From Acidobacteriota bacterium (GTDB lineage Bacteria; Acidobacteriota; Terriglobia; Terriglobales; Acidobacteriaceae): DNA of 64,000 nt. Made by a program: the position numbers and the translations under genes. The notes below the pieces were generated by a model that ran no database searches, was not told the origin of the DNA, and was given only the letters and a program-made list of their open reading frames with translations. This document shows, piece after piece, positions 25,576 to 35,162 of the stretch. Positions within the stretch are counted from its first letter, which is position 1; every line of letters starts with the position of its first letter. The stretch lies in assembly GCA_016196065.1 (NCBI GenBank), contig JACPYL010000010.1:1178001-1242000 (forward strand), given 5' to 3'.

Positions 25576-28500
25576 TTAGAAGTTAAACCGTGCCTGCATT
25601 TCGATGACGCGGGAGCCGAGTGCGTTTTGTGCCTCTCCGAAATGGTCGTCGAGAACGTTGGTCTGGACACTCGTGAGATTCACCTTGTTGAACAGGTTAA
25701 AGAAGCTCGCGCGAATTTCCAGCTTCGCGTTCTCTCCCAGGATGGGCAGTTTCGGCAAGCCGAACGACTTGCTGAGAGTTGCGTCTATGTCAAAGTATCC
25801 AGGTCCGGTAAACGCATTACGTCTGACGCCGGGCGCGCCAGGAATCGGGCCAGGTGCCAGCTGACCGTCTGGGCAGCGTACGGGATCCGGATTGGCAAAG
25901 AGACAGTCAAACAAGACGCCGGGCACAATCGCAGGCGGGGTAAAGAATTGTGAACCCAAACCTGCATGCGCTTTGTCGTCTCTGTAATTCGGATTAAAGC
26001 CGCCGACGCTCGATCCTGGCAGAACCTGTCCAGATCCTGCGGAACTTGACGATCCACCGCCAAATCCGTTCGGATCCAAGAAGAAGACCGGGTCAAATCC
26101 TCCCGTAAGATCGTTGCTGTTGTAGAACGGTGTCCAGGGGAATCCGGTGTGAGCATTGAGAATTCCGGAAATGCTCCAGCCGCCAACCACTTTCTCCAAC
26201 AAATTGTTTTGGCCTTTGAAGATCGTGGGGGACCAGACTCCGAATATCTTGAATGCGTGACGGCTATCGAAATCAGATCTGGCATAGTTCGTCGCCATGT
26301 TCCATTGGTAAAATCCGCCGGCATAAGCATTGCTGCCCGAGTCCTTGTTTTCGCTCAGCCGGTATTGGGTATCCAGCATGAAGGAGTTGCCAATGGAATG
26401 TTTTAGTTCCAGCAACAAAGCATTGAAGCGGCCCGATCCGTCATTCCCGTAGTAGGTGATGCCGTGCACTTTGGGATTCAACTCCAACCCCAAAGCTGAG
26501 CCGATGTTGTAGAGGTTGTAGTGCTGGGTTAGGTGGCGAGTGAGGCTTCCTTGATACCCCACAGAAGCGACCCAGCGGTGGCCGAGATCGTACTCGCCCC
26601 CCATCGTGTAGTGATAGCTATAGGTCGTGGGTTGTGTTGCGGCCAGTGCGGTCAAGTCACCAACCGTGCCGGTAACTGGCAGATTGTCGGTCCCAAACGT
26701 CAGGATCGTAGCCGGATTCGAAGCGTAGCCATTCGGATCGTGAATGTTTGTGGGGAAGCTTCCGATGTATTGGATGTCAGATCCCGTCAACGTTGGTTGA
26801 TTTGAAACGAACGGCGGGTTAAAGCGCACATCGAGCGTGTTGGACTGCGCGACTCCGTTGAAAGCGATTCCAATTCCGCCACGGATAACCAGGCGGTTGC
26901 TGAAATCGTGCCCCATCACTCCATTCGGACTCCACGCAAAGCCAAGTTGCGGCCCGAAGTTCGTTTTCTGGGCATTAAACTGGCCCCCACCGGTGCGAAG
27001 TCTCAGATCCGTAAATCTATTCGCTCCCTGACCGAACACGACGGAAGCAAGCTTGTCCTGCTTTTCCGTGATCGGACCAAAATATTCCCAACGCAATCCC
27101 GCAGTCACGGTAAGGTTGGACCGCAGCTTGTAGTTGTCCTGGAAGAACAAACCGATCACGTTGGAACGTAGATCCTTGCGCAGCGCAGAGGGAACTCCAG
27201 TTTGCGGATCCGATTGAACGTTTTCGGAAATTGGCGCGTCATTGAGGAAGTCCCACACATTATTAAACTGGTATCCAGGACGATCCGCCCAGAAAGGAGC
27301 GTCCACCGAAAGCAAACGTGTGAACTCTCCGCCCATCTTCATAGTGTGTGCGCCATGGACTTTGGTCAAAACATCCTTGCCTGCATAGGTCCACTGATCA
27401 AAGCCATTGAAAGACCCGATCCCGTAGCCATTCGGCGTGACACCCCGGGCCGCGTTGAAGCCGACCGAAGGAAGTCCCCACGGAGCGCTGGGATTGTCCG
27501 CCAAGTCCTTGTTCTGCCACCCCGCGGCGTTGATACGGGCTTCGTTGGCCATAGTTGCACCGAACGTATGGTTCCACAACAACGTCATGGCGCGGTTCTT
27601 ATAGTTGCTGTTGAAGGTGTTCATCTGTCGCAAGCCGTTGCCATTCAGACTTGTGCTGGTGTTGGGCACGTAATAGATGCTGAACGCAATCAGGTCCTTG
27701 TTCGTGGCGTTGAAGTCCAGTCGACCGTTGTATTGTCGATGGTTACTGTCGCTGATGGTCCTGATGCCATTGAAAAAAGCGATCGTCGGGACATCTGTCA
27801 GGTTCGCGCCCAGGTTATTCGGATTACCATTGCCTCCGGTGCCCGGTGTGTTGTAGACGCAGTTGCCCTCTCCGTCCGTTTCCAGACAGAAGTTGTACGC
27901 CAAATCGCGCGATCCAAGTTCGCCCGTCAACGGCGAACCCAGGTTTAATCCGCCACCTGGGATGTAGTGGCAATCGGTTCCTTCCCTGAGGCCGACAAAT
28001 GCGCAGTCCAGGGTATTCCCCGCGTTGGTATCGGTTTGTTGGCCGCCGAAGGGCCCGACACCAGGAAAACCGTAAAACGCTGAGGCGTTCGTTCCCGATG
28101 TGGCCAAGGCACGAAATGCATCGGTCTCATACCAGCCGCTGCCGTCGGTCCCGTGCGATTTATTGCTCAACGTTTCGTACGAGAAAAAACCGAAAATCTT
28201 GTTTTTCCAAATAGGGCCACCCACCGTGCCGCCCCAGTCATTAAAACGGGCCGCATCCCGGGTAACGCCGCTGAGCCCGTTGTATTTCTGAAACGCATTC
28301 AAGCCGGGCCGATGCCCCTTAAAGAAGAGGCTGCCATGAATGTCGTTGGTTCCGTTCTGAGAAATGATTTGGACCTGCGCGCCGCGGTAGCGTCCGTTCT
28401 CCGCGTCATAGTTGTCGGTGATCACTCTTACTTCCTTGATCGAATCTTCGTTCGGCGTGATGACTGATGTGCCGCCCCACGTCACGCTGGTCGTTCCGAC

Positions 28501-29160
28501 ACCGTCAATCTGATAATTGTTCTCACCGGTACGCGCCCCATTAGCGGTAATTTGCCCGCCGTTTTCGATTTTGAACACGCCATCGGTAGAACCGGTACCA
28601 CCAATTGTCGTCCCAGGAAGATTTGCGGTTCCGCCGCCCGCGCTCTGGGCACCGTCACCGAACGCTCCCGGTGCCAGTTGTAGAAGTTGAAACGCGTCGC
28701 GGCCGATGGACGGCAGCTTCTGAATGTCTGCGGCGCGGATCGAGCCGCCGAGGTTCGCCGATTCCGTGTTGAGGAGTGGCGCGTCGTCGGCATTGACAGT
28801 CACCGATTCGGTGACTTGACCCAAGTCAAGTTCCACGTTGGCCGAGTTGGATTGCTCCGAAATGACCACTACGTTGTCGAGAACTTTTTTCTTGAAGCCC
28901 GTTTTCTCGACGGTGAGCGAGAACTTGCTGGGAGGCAGGCCGTTGAAGTTGTAGATGCCGCTGCCATCACTGGTCGTGGTGGAGCTCTGATTCGTTTCCT
29001 TGTTGGTGAGCGTGACCGTCGCGCCGGAAACGATCGCTCCCTGCGGGTCCGTGACGGTTCCCCGAATCGAAGCACGATATTGTGCGAAGGCTGCGCTGCC
29101 CGCGAGACACATTAGAACTAAGAGAAGAACTCGGGAATACCGAGCCACACTGGATTTCAT
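25576..29160 (-). CDS. Oar-type TonB-dependent receptor
   Basis: 1194 aa from the ATG at 29160 with GGGAG nine nt upstream; an upstream GTG at 29175 is less likely. After a signal peptide (VLLLVLMCLAGSAAFA) comes a carboxypeptidase-regulatory-like/Ig-like domain (IRGTVTDPQGAIVSGATVTL), a plug domain (LNTESANLGGSIRAADIQKL) and a large outer-membrane beta-barrel ending in an aromatic residue (MQARFNF). Such Acidobacteriota receptors import or bind oligosaccharides with TonB energy. Its position beside GH3 and glycoamylase-like genes suggests glycan uptake. Confidence 0.9.
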   Translation of the reverse strand: MKSSVARYSRVLLLVLMCLAGSAAFAQYRASIRGTVTDPQGAIVSGATVTLTNKETNQSSTTTSDGSGIYNFNGLPPSKFSLTVEKTGFKKKVLDNVVVISEQSNSANVELDLGQVTESVTVNADDAPLLNTESANLGGSIRAADIQKLPSIGRDAFQLLQLAPGAFGDGAQSAGGGTANLPGTTIGGTGSTDGVFKIENGGQITANGARTGENNYQIDGVGTTSVTWGGTSVITPNEDSIKEVRVITDNYDAENGRYRGAQVQIISQNGTNDIHGSLFFKGHRPGLNAFQKYNGLSGVTRDAARFNDWGGTVGGPIWKNKIFGFFSYETLSNKSHGTDGSGWYETDAFRALATSGTNASAFYGFPGVGPFGGQQTDTNAGNTLDCAFVGLREGTDCHYIPGGGLNLGSPLTGELGSRDLAYNFCLETDGEGNCVYNTPGTGGNGNPNNLGANLTDVPTIAFFNGIRTISDSNHRQYNGRLDFNATNKDLIAFSIYYVPNTSTSLNGNGLRQMNTFNSNYKNRAMTLLWNHTFGATMANEARINAAGWQNKDLADNPSAPWGLPSVGFNAARGVTPNGYGIGSFNGFDQWTYAGKDVLTKVHGAHTMKMGGEFTRLLSVDAPFWADRPGYQFNNVWDFLNDAPISENVQSDPQTGVPSALRKDLRSNVIGLFFQDNYKLRSNLTVTAGLRWEYFGPITEKQDKLASVVFGQGANRFTDLRLRTGGGQFNAQKTNFGPQLGFAWSPNGVMGHDFSNRLVIRGGIGIAFNGVAQSNTLDVRFNPPFVSNQPTLTGSDIQYIGSFPTNIHDPNGYASNPATILTFGTDNLPVTGTVGDLTALAATQPTTYSYHYTMGGEYDLGHRWVASVGYQGSLTRHLTQHYNLYNIGSALGLELNPKVHGITYYGNDGSGRFNALLLELKHSIGNSFMLDTQYRLSENKDSGSNAYAGGFYQWNMATNYARSDFDSRHAFKIFGVWSPTIFKGQNNLLEKVVGGWSISGILNAHTGFPWTPFYNSNDLTGGFDPVFFLDPNGFGGGSSSSAGSGQVLPGSSVGGFNPNYRDDKAHAGLGSQFFTPPAIVPGVLFDCLFANPDPVRCPDGQLAPGPIPGAPGVRRNAFTGPGYFDIDATLSKSFGLPKLPILGENAKLEIRASFFNLFNKVNLTSVQTNVLDDHFGEAQNALGSRVIEMQARFNF

Positions 29161-29200
29161 TAGATTCGCTCCCACACCGCAACTAAATCGAGTTACTAAT

Positions 29201-29212
29201 CCGCTGCAGCGG
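29201..29212. promoter_or_regulatory. Perfect 12-bp palindrome over the receptor transcription start
   Basis: CCGCTGCAGCGG lies directly downstream of the -10 box of the receptor promoter, at the expected +1. A binding protein here would block transcription, so it is a candidate operator. Confidence 0.45.
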
Positions 29213-29213
29213 G

Positions 29214-29242
29214 AGTATAGTAAGCCAGTTTCCCCTTGTCAA
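29214..29242 (-). promoter_or_regulatory. Consensus promoter of the receptor gene (TTGACA-N17-TATACT)
   Basis: On the minus strand a perfect -35 TTGACA (29237-29242) and a -10 TATACT (29214-29219) are 17 nt apart. The leader would be about 48 nt. This is the strongest protein-gene promoter in the window. Confidence 0.8.
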
Positions 29243-29309
29243 GCACAGTCCATGCGGGTTTTCGTGCGTGTGCATGGCAAGATAACGCCCTAATGGAAGG
29301 CTTCATAAT

Positions 29310-31580
29310 ATGAAATTCTGGACGCATTCTATGTCGCAACGGATGAATTCGGCGTGGAGTCGGATTGTCCTCGCAACGACATTGACCCTATCGCTCGCTT
29401 CGGTCTCATACGGCAACACAGATTATTATCAGCACAGTTTCTTCGACAATAGTCTGACGGCTGATGTGTATTTCTACAGCGCTGGGAATTTTACAGGCGG
29501 AAGTTTTCTTGAACTGAAAAACAGAAAATTACCCGTTGAGAAAAACGATTTTGTAACTGCGCCGAATGCGCTTCGACTCACGTGGCAGTCAAACCCAGGA
29601 GGAAGCTGGGAAGCGGAAATCCATCTGAACAATTTTCGCAATCGACTTCCGGCTCTCGGTGGCACAAATCTCTCGCTCTGGCTCTATGCGCCGGAAGAGA
29701 TTTTGGCAGCCGACCTTCCCGACGTCATTTTCTCCAATAATCGGGAGGGACTCCAGATTGCCGAGTTTCCGGGGAGCTTTACGGGACCGGTTGCACTCGG
29801 AAAATTTGCAAAAAATATTCCTGCCCGAAAGTGGTTTCAGGTCAAAATTCCTCTTTCCCAACTCCAAACAGCCTCGATCTACCCTTTCCAGCCGCAACAC
29901 CTGCAGAATGTCATTTTTCTTCAGGGACGAGCCGATGGTGTCCGCCGGACTCTGCTGATTGACGAAATCCGCGTTGACGATGAATCCACCGCCGAGAAGA
30001 AAACTGCGTCAACCGGATTGCCCGCTCCACAAAACGTCCACGCGATCGGCTATGACCGGCACGTCGAAGTGCGGTGGAACCGTGTCGAGAATCCGAAACT
30101 GGCGCGCTACCTAATTTACCGCTCGCTGGACGGAAAAGAGTTCAAGCCGATCGGAATCCAACTACCCGGCACAAATCGCTACTCAGATTTTCTCGGCAAG
30201 GCTGGAGTCGCTGCTCAATATAAGGTGGCGACGTCCGACCGCAATTACAGGCAATCGCCTTTGTCGGCTGCGGCGTCCGCCAGCACTCGCGAAATGAGTG
30301 ACGATGAATTGCTGACGATGTTGCAGGAAGCGTGCTTCCACTATTACTGGGAGGGAGCGGATCCGCACTCGGGTATGGCTCGCGAAAATATTCCCGGCGA
30401 CGATCGAATCGTTGCGACCGGAGCCAGCGGATTCGCAATCATGGCGTTGATGGTCGGCGTCGATCGTGGATTCATCACACGCGAGCAGGGCGTCGAGCGG
30501 CTCACAAAGATCGTGAGTTTTCTGGAGAGCGCGCAACGCTACCACGGTGTGTGGTCGCATTACATGGATGGAAGCACCGGAAAGACAATGCCCGTGTTCG
30601 GCATGTTCGACGACGGCGGTGATCTGGTGGAGACTTCATTCCTGATGCAAGGTCTGCTGGCTTCGCGCCAGTATTTCCGTGGCTCCAAGGAAACTGAGCA
30701 ATCGCTCTATCGCCGCATTTCGCGACTCTGGGAATCCGTGGAGTGGGATTGGTATCGCGAGACTCCCGAGAGCGGAAATCTCTACTGGCATTGGTCTCCG
30801 CGCTGGGCTTGGCAGATTCATCATCCGCTCATTGGCTTCAACGAAACGATGATTACCTACCTTCTCGGAATTGCATCGCCCACGCATGCCGTCCCCGCCA
30901 GCTTTTACTACACAGGCTGGGCAGGTCAGGATGAACGCGCTCTTCGTTACCGAAGCGGTTGGTCTAGCAGCGCGGACGGTGACCACTACGGAAATGGCCA
31001 CACTTACTACGGGATTAAACTCGATGTCGGAGTCGGCAACGGAGGACCGCTGTTCTTCACGCACTATTCTTTTATGGGATTCGATCCGCATTCCTTCCGT
31101 GACCGTTTTACCGCTTCGACTTATTTTGAAAATAATCGCAACATCGCACTCATCAATCGAGCGTATTGCATTGAGAACCCGCGCCACTTTGAGGGGTATG
31201 GCACGAATGCCTGGGGGCTGACTGCGAGTGATGGTCCATGGGGATATGTAGCGCACGCTCCCGACGAAAATAACAGCACCGGGACGCTGACTCCGACCGG
31301 TGCTCTCGCATCCTTCCCGTACACGCCGCAGGAATCCATGGAAGCGTTCAAACATTACTATCGCGATCTGGGCAGCACGATGTGGGACATCTACGGCCCG
31401 CGCGATGCATTCAATCCTTCGCAGGACTGGATCTCTCCCATCTACATGGGATTGAATCAGGCGCCGATCGTCGTGATGATCGAAAATTATCGGACGGGAT
31501 TGGTGTGGAAACAGTTTCAGTCCAACCCGGAGATTCAGTCGATGCTGAATCGAATCGCGGCTGAAACGGAAAAGAAGTAG
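29310..31580 (+). CDS. Exported glycoamylase-like (GH144-type) glycosidase with Fn3 domain
   Basis: 756 aa. An N-terminal signal region ([19 protein letters not shown]), a beta-sandwich carbohydrate-binding-like domain (about 40-230), a fibronectin type III domain (about 230-330, [20 protein letters not shown]), then the C-terminal glycoamylase-like alpha/alpha barrel with [38 protein letters not shown] and [18 protein letters not shown]. The PF10091 group includes GH144 endo-beta-1,2-glucanases, so beta-1,2-glucan is the leading substrate guess. GGAAGG precedes the ATG. Divergent from the receptor. Confidence 0.82.
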   Translation: MKFWTHSMSQRMNSAWSRIVLATTLTLSLASVSYGNTDYYQHSFFDNSLTADVYFYSAGNFTGGSFLELKNRKLPVEKNDFVTAPNALRLTWQSNPGGSWEAEIHLNNFRNRLPALGGTNLSLWLYAPEEILAADLPDVIFSNNREGLQIAEFPGSFTGPVALGKFAKNIPARKWFQVKIPLSQLQTASIYPFQPQHLQNVIFLQGRADGVRRTLLIDEIRVDDESTAEKKTASTGLPAPQNVHAIGYDRHVEVRWNRVENPKLARYLIYRSLDGKEFKPIGIQLPGTNRYSDFLGKAGVAAQYKVATSDRNYRQSPLSAAASASTREMSDDELLTMLQEACFHYYWEGADPHSGMARENIPGDDRIVATGASGFAIMALMVGVDRGFITREQGVERLTKIVSFLESAQRYHGVWSHYMDGSTGKTMPVFGMFDDGGDLVETSFLMQGLLASRQYFRGSKETEQSLYRRISRLWESVEWDWYRETPESGNLYWHWSPRWAWQIHHPLIGFNETMITYLLGIASPTHAVPASFYYTGWAGQDERALRYRSGWSSSADGDHYGNGHTYYGIKLDVGVGNGGPLFFTHYSFMGFDPHSFRDRFTASTYFENNRNIALINRAYCIENPRHFEGYGTNAWGLTASDGPWGYVAHAPDENNSTGTLTPTGALASFPYTPQESMEAFKHYYRDLGSTMWDIYGPRDAFNPSQDWISPIYMGLNQAPIVVMIENYRTGLVWKQFQSNPEIQSMLNRIAAETEKK

Positions 31581-31618
31581 ATCGCTCCACTACATATGAA
31601 AGAAGAGGGAAGTAAAAA

Positions 31619-31643
31619 GAAGGCCGCGTAATCCGCGGCCTTC
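31619..31643 (-). terminator. Hairpin terminator of the Sel1 gene
   Basis: GAAGGCCGCG (31619-31628) pairs with CGCGGCCTTC (31634-31643). On the minus strand it is followed by TTTTTA, fitting a rho-independent terminator for the leftward Sel1-repeat gene ending at 31668. Confidence 0.75.
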
Positions 31644-31667
31644 AAGTTTGGTGGGGGGTCCGAGAAC

Positions 31668-32672
31668 TTACGGAAGCAAAGCCTTGGCGGAGAGCTGTGC
31701 TTCCGATTCCGCGTTCAACTTTTTTGCTTGCGCTCGGGCATTCGCGAGTTGAGTAGCGGAAAGCTGACCTTCGAGAGAGTGCAGCAGATCGCGGCCACGT
31801 TCGTCTCCGGCCAGCGTCGCGGCGGTAATCCATGCGCACGCCGTTTCGATGTTCTTCTGAGTGCCGCGTCCCACGGAGTACATGTAGCCGAGCTTGATTC
31901 GTGCGCCGGTTTGTCCTTTGGACGCCGCTTGCTGAAAGAGGCGGAACGCCTCGGTGTCACTCTGCGCAACTCCTTCGCCGCGAAGATAGAGGTCGGCAAG
32001 ATCATTCTGGCCCATAGCATCGCCGCTCTCGGCGGCTTTGCCATACCAGATCGCGGCCGTCTTCGGATCGCGAGCCACGCCCAGTCCTTCGCTGTATAAG
32101 TAGCCGAGGTTCGTCTGGGCGCTGGAGTCTCCGGCTTCGGCTCCTTTACGCAGGTAGCGCATGGCCTCGGCATAGTCTTTCTTTACTCCTCGACCTTGCA
32201 TGTAGAGGATGCCGAGGTTGTAGTCGGCGCGGGCATATCCCTCGTCGGACGCTTCCCGAAACCAATGCAGCGCCGCACCGAGATTCGGCGCCGTTCCCCA
32301 GCCATTGGCATACATCACGCCGAGGTTCACCTGGGCAGGAGCGTAGCCCTTGTGGGCGGAACGCTCGAACCATTGCAGGGCCTGCTGAGGGTTGTAGTCG
32401 GGACCGATCGCCAGCATGGAGACGATCCCCAGTTGATTCTGTTCAAAGACGTGTCCGTTTTTCGCGAGACCCCGGACCGTCTTCGGATCGCAGATTTTCG
32501 CCGATCCAACTGCCTGTTTCGTGACAATGGCCAGGCTGCACTGTTCGGACATCTTGTCCTGAGCGGCGCCGGACTGAGCGGTCACCGCCAGAGTCGACAG
32601 ACTCAAGGCCAGACCCATGGCCTGCACCGCAATTTTTCGTGCAATTCGATTGGCTGAAGTGTTCTTTCTCAT
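31668..32672 (-). CDS. Exported Sel1-repeat protein
   Basis: 334 aa from the ATG at 32672, with GGAGGGTG just upstream; a longer frame to 32792 is rejected. A signal peptide (MGLALSLSTLAVTAQSGAAQ) precedes about six Sel1-like repeats with the pattern AxxxLGxxYxxGxGVxxDxxxAxxW, for example AQTNLGYLYSEGLGVARDPK. Such solenoids mediate protein-protein contacts. It is divergent from the winged-helix/PD40 gene at 32885. Confidence 0.88.
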   Translation of the reverse strand: MRKNTSANRIARKIAVQAMGLALSLSTLAVTAQSGAAQDKMSEQCSLAIVTKQAVGSAKICDPKTVRGLAKNGHVFEQNQLGIVSMLAIGPDYNPQQALQWFERSAHKGYAPAQVNLGVMYANGWGTAPNLGAALHWFREASDEGYARADYNLGILYMQGRGVKKDYAEAMRYLRKGAEAGDSSAQTNLGYLYSEGLGVARDPKTAAIWYGKAAESGDAMGQNDLADLYLRGEGVAQSDTEAFRLFQQAASKGQTGARIKLGYMYSVGRGTQKNIETACAWITAATLAGDERGRDLLHSLEGQLSATQLANARAQAKKLNAESEAQLSAKALLP

Positions 32673-32884
32673 ATTCACCCTCCGGCCCGGCCGGAAATTC
32701 TTTAGCGGTCCGGGCTCACTGCATGCACGGTGCGTTTTTTGGCTGATTACCTCAATGGAAGGAGGCTCATTTCTGCGCACATCCGAGATCATCCGCTAAA
32801 ATATTCATTCCAAGCACCTTCCAGCCGGGGAGCGGAACTGACGGACGGGAGGAAACGTAGTCTAATGAGTGGTACCGAGCGCAA

Positions 32885-35122
32885 ATGACAGAGATCAATG
32901 GTTCAGGTCGGCTGAAGTTCGGGGCTTATGAAGCGGATTTGCACACCCATGAACTCTGGAAGCACGGTACCCGGATCAAATTGGTCGGTCAGCCTTTTGA
33001 CATCCTCGCCGTCCTGATCTCCCGCCCCGGACAGCTGGTTACCCGCGAAGAACTGCGCGAAGAATTGTGGCCTGGGGATACCTTTGTTGATTTCAATCAT
33101 GGTTTGAACGCCGCCGTGAACAAGCTTCGGGACGCGCTGTGCGATTCTGCCGAGGATCCCAAGTACATCGAAACCTTGCCCCGCAGGGGATACCGGTTTA
33201 TCGCAACGGTAGAGCGCGCTGTCTCCGAAGAGTCACCGGCAAAGAACTCGCCCGTTGCCGAAGTGGAAGGGACGAAGGTTTCCATTGTCGACCTGCCGTC
33301 CGTGTCGGCCCCCGTCCAGCCACAGGCAGTTGCGGAGTCCGCAACACTCGAAAGATCTGGCCGCTATCCGAAGAAGAGACTGCTGCGCTACCTGGTTCCG
33401 GCGGTGGTTGTTCTCGCCGGGATTGCTTGGCTGGTGGGAAGCAGCCTTCACCCGAGCGGCGAGCAGCAAGAAAAATTGCTGGCGGAAAAGAATAGGGCGA
33501 GGGCGCCGATGTTGCTCACAGGCTTATCGGACCCGACCAGCGATCCGGCATTCTCTCCGGACGGAAACCGCATCGCATTCCGCCGCAATGGATTTGTTCC
33601 CGGCACCTCTGGGATTTGGGTCAAGCAAATCGGGACCGAGGAACTCACCCAGATTACGTCGAGTGACACGGGTGATTGCTGTCCAGTCTGGTCGCCTGAC
33701 GGACATACTCTGGCATTTTCACGATTCTCAAATTCGGAGAGGACCATCTACAGGGTGTCTGAAAAAGGTGGTCCGCCCGAACGGCTCTACTCGGCGCCCC
33801 TGACTTCGAAGCACGGTGAATTGGACTGGTCGCCCGACGGAAACATTGCGCTTGTCGGGGACATTGCCGGCGGAGGGTCCGCCATCTTTCTGCTATCGAC
33901 GGAAGACGGCACGACTCGACAGTTGACCTCGCCGATGCCGCCGGATAGTGATTGGGGTCCAGCGTTTTCTCCTGACGGAACGCAAATCGCGTTTCTTCGC
34001 GCGAGCGGAGCACGTTTTCCTGCCAGCATCATGCTGATGTCGGCTGCGGGGGGAGAAGTCCGGCGATTGACTACAGATCCGCAACCGGTCGACGGCTTGC
34101 CAGCCTGGACGGCAGACGGGTCCGCGCTCGTCTTCGCTGCGCGCGAATCGGATTCTTACCGGTTGTGGCGGGTTCCCGTTACGCGCGGGATTCCCACTCA
34201 GATTGCAGAGGTCGGCTCGCCGGCATGGAGTCCGGCAATCTCGAAACGGGGATTTCGCCTTGCCTACCTGCGATTGAGTAACGCCCGGAGTATCCAACAG
34301 ATTGATTTGCATACCGCTCGGCAGAATGCGCGGGGACTGATTACATCGGTCGGCGGTCAGAATGCCGGGCCACAAATTTCTCCCAATGGAAAACGCCTTG
34401 CGTTTATGTCCGACCGATCCGGTGCCATGGATATCTGGGTCAGTGATCGCAACGGTGAGAATCCCGTTCAACTGACCGCGGTAGGAACTGCGGGAACTCC
34501 GCGTTGGTCTCCCGATGGCAAGACGATCGCCTTCGATGTTGGCCTCGGTCCGGACTGGCGGCAGCCTCGGGCCATATTCCTGGTGAATGCGGTCGGTGGC
34601 GTACCCAGAGCATTAGTGCAGGATGCTTTCAACAACCCAGTTCCGAGTTGGTCGCGCGATGGCGCATGGATTTACTTTGCCTCCGACCGATCCGGAGCCT
34701 GGCAGGTGTGGAAGATTCCGTCGAATGGCGGCACCGCAACGCAGGTCACAACTCAAGGCGGGTTCGCGGCCTGGGAGGCATCAGACCACTACCTCTACTA
34801 TTCAAAACATCGCGACGAAAATCCAGAACTCTGGAGAGTGCCGGTCGGCGGCGGTACCGAAGCCCCCGTGTTTCCCCGGGTTCAGCCCGTGGACTGGGGC
34901 GCTTGGACCACGATTGACAAAGGAATCTTTTTCGTCGGGACCGGGCCGCAGCCGGTTCCTACCTTGAGTTTTTTCGATTTCACCAGCTTGACCATTCGGC
35001 CGATCACTATCTTTCCGGAACCTCCTTTCTGGTTGGGCGCGCCGGCCGATGGAACTTCGGTGCTCTTCGATTTACCGGGCAGTGAAGCAAGCCACGTGAT
35101 GGTGCTGGACAATTTTCACTGA
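32885..35122 (+). CDS. Winged-helix (ToxR/CadC-like) membrane protein with PD40 beta-propeller
   Basis: 745 aa. Residues 1-105 are an OmpR-type winged-helix DNA-binding domain (LKFGAYEADLHTHELWKHG ... YIETLPRRGYRFIATVE). One membrane segment follows at about 160-185 (YLVPAVVVLAGIAWLVG). The rest is a TolB-like propeller of PD40 repeats (DPAFSPDGNRIAFRR, PVWSPDGHTLAFSR, RWSPDGKTIAFD). The layout is a one-component membrane regulator sensing an extracytoplasmic signal, common in Acidobacteriota. Targets unknown; it is divergent from the Sel1 gene. Confidence 0.88.
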   Translation: MTEINGSGRLKFGAYEADLHTHELWKHGTRIKLVGQPFDILAVLISRPGQLVTREELREELWPGDTFVDFNHGLNAAVNKLRDALCDSAEDPKYIETLPRRGYRFIATVERAVSEESPAKNSPVAEVEGTKVSIVDLPSVSAPVQPQAVAESATLERSGRYPKKRLLRYLVPAVVVLAGIAWLVGSSLHPSGEQQEKLLAEKNRARAPMLLTGLSDPTSDPAFSPDGNRIAFRRNGFVPGTSGIWVKQIGTEELTQITSSDTGDCCPVWSPDGHTLAFSRFSNSERTIYRVSEKGGPPERLYSAPLTSKHGELDWSPDGNIALVGDIAGGGSAIFLLSTEDGTTRQLTSPMPPDSDWGPAFSPDGTQIAFLRASGARFPASIMLMSAAGGEVRRLTTDPQPVDGLPAWTADGSALVFAARESDSYRLWRVPVTRGIPTQIAEVGSPAWSPAISKRGFRLAYLRLSNARSIQQIDLHTARQNARGLITSVGGQNAGPQISPNGKRLAFMSDRSGAMDIWVSDRNGENPVQLTAVGTAGTPRWSPDGKTIAFDVGLGPDWRQPRAIFLVNAVGGVPRALVQDAFNNPVPSWSRDGAWIYFASDRSGAWQVWKIPSNGGTATQVTTQGGFAAWEASDHYLYYSKHRDENPELWRVPVGGGTEAPVFPRVQPVDWGAWTTIDKGIFFVGTGPQPVPTLSFFDFTSLTIRPITIFPEPPFWLGAPADGTSVLFDLPGSEASHVMVLDNFH

Positions 35123-35162
35123 GCTCGCCTTTCAGCGAGATCATCGCGTGACACGAGGACCG

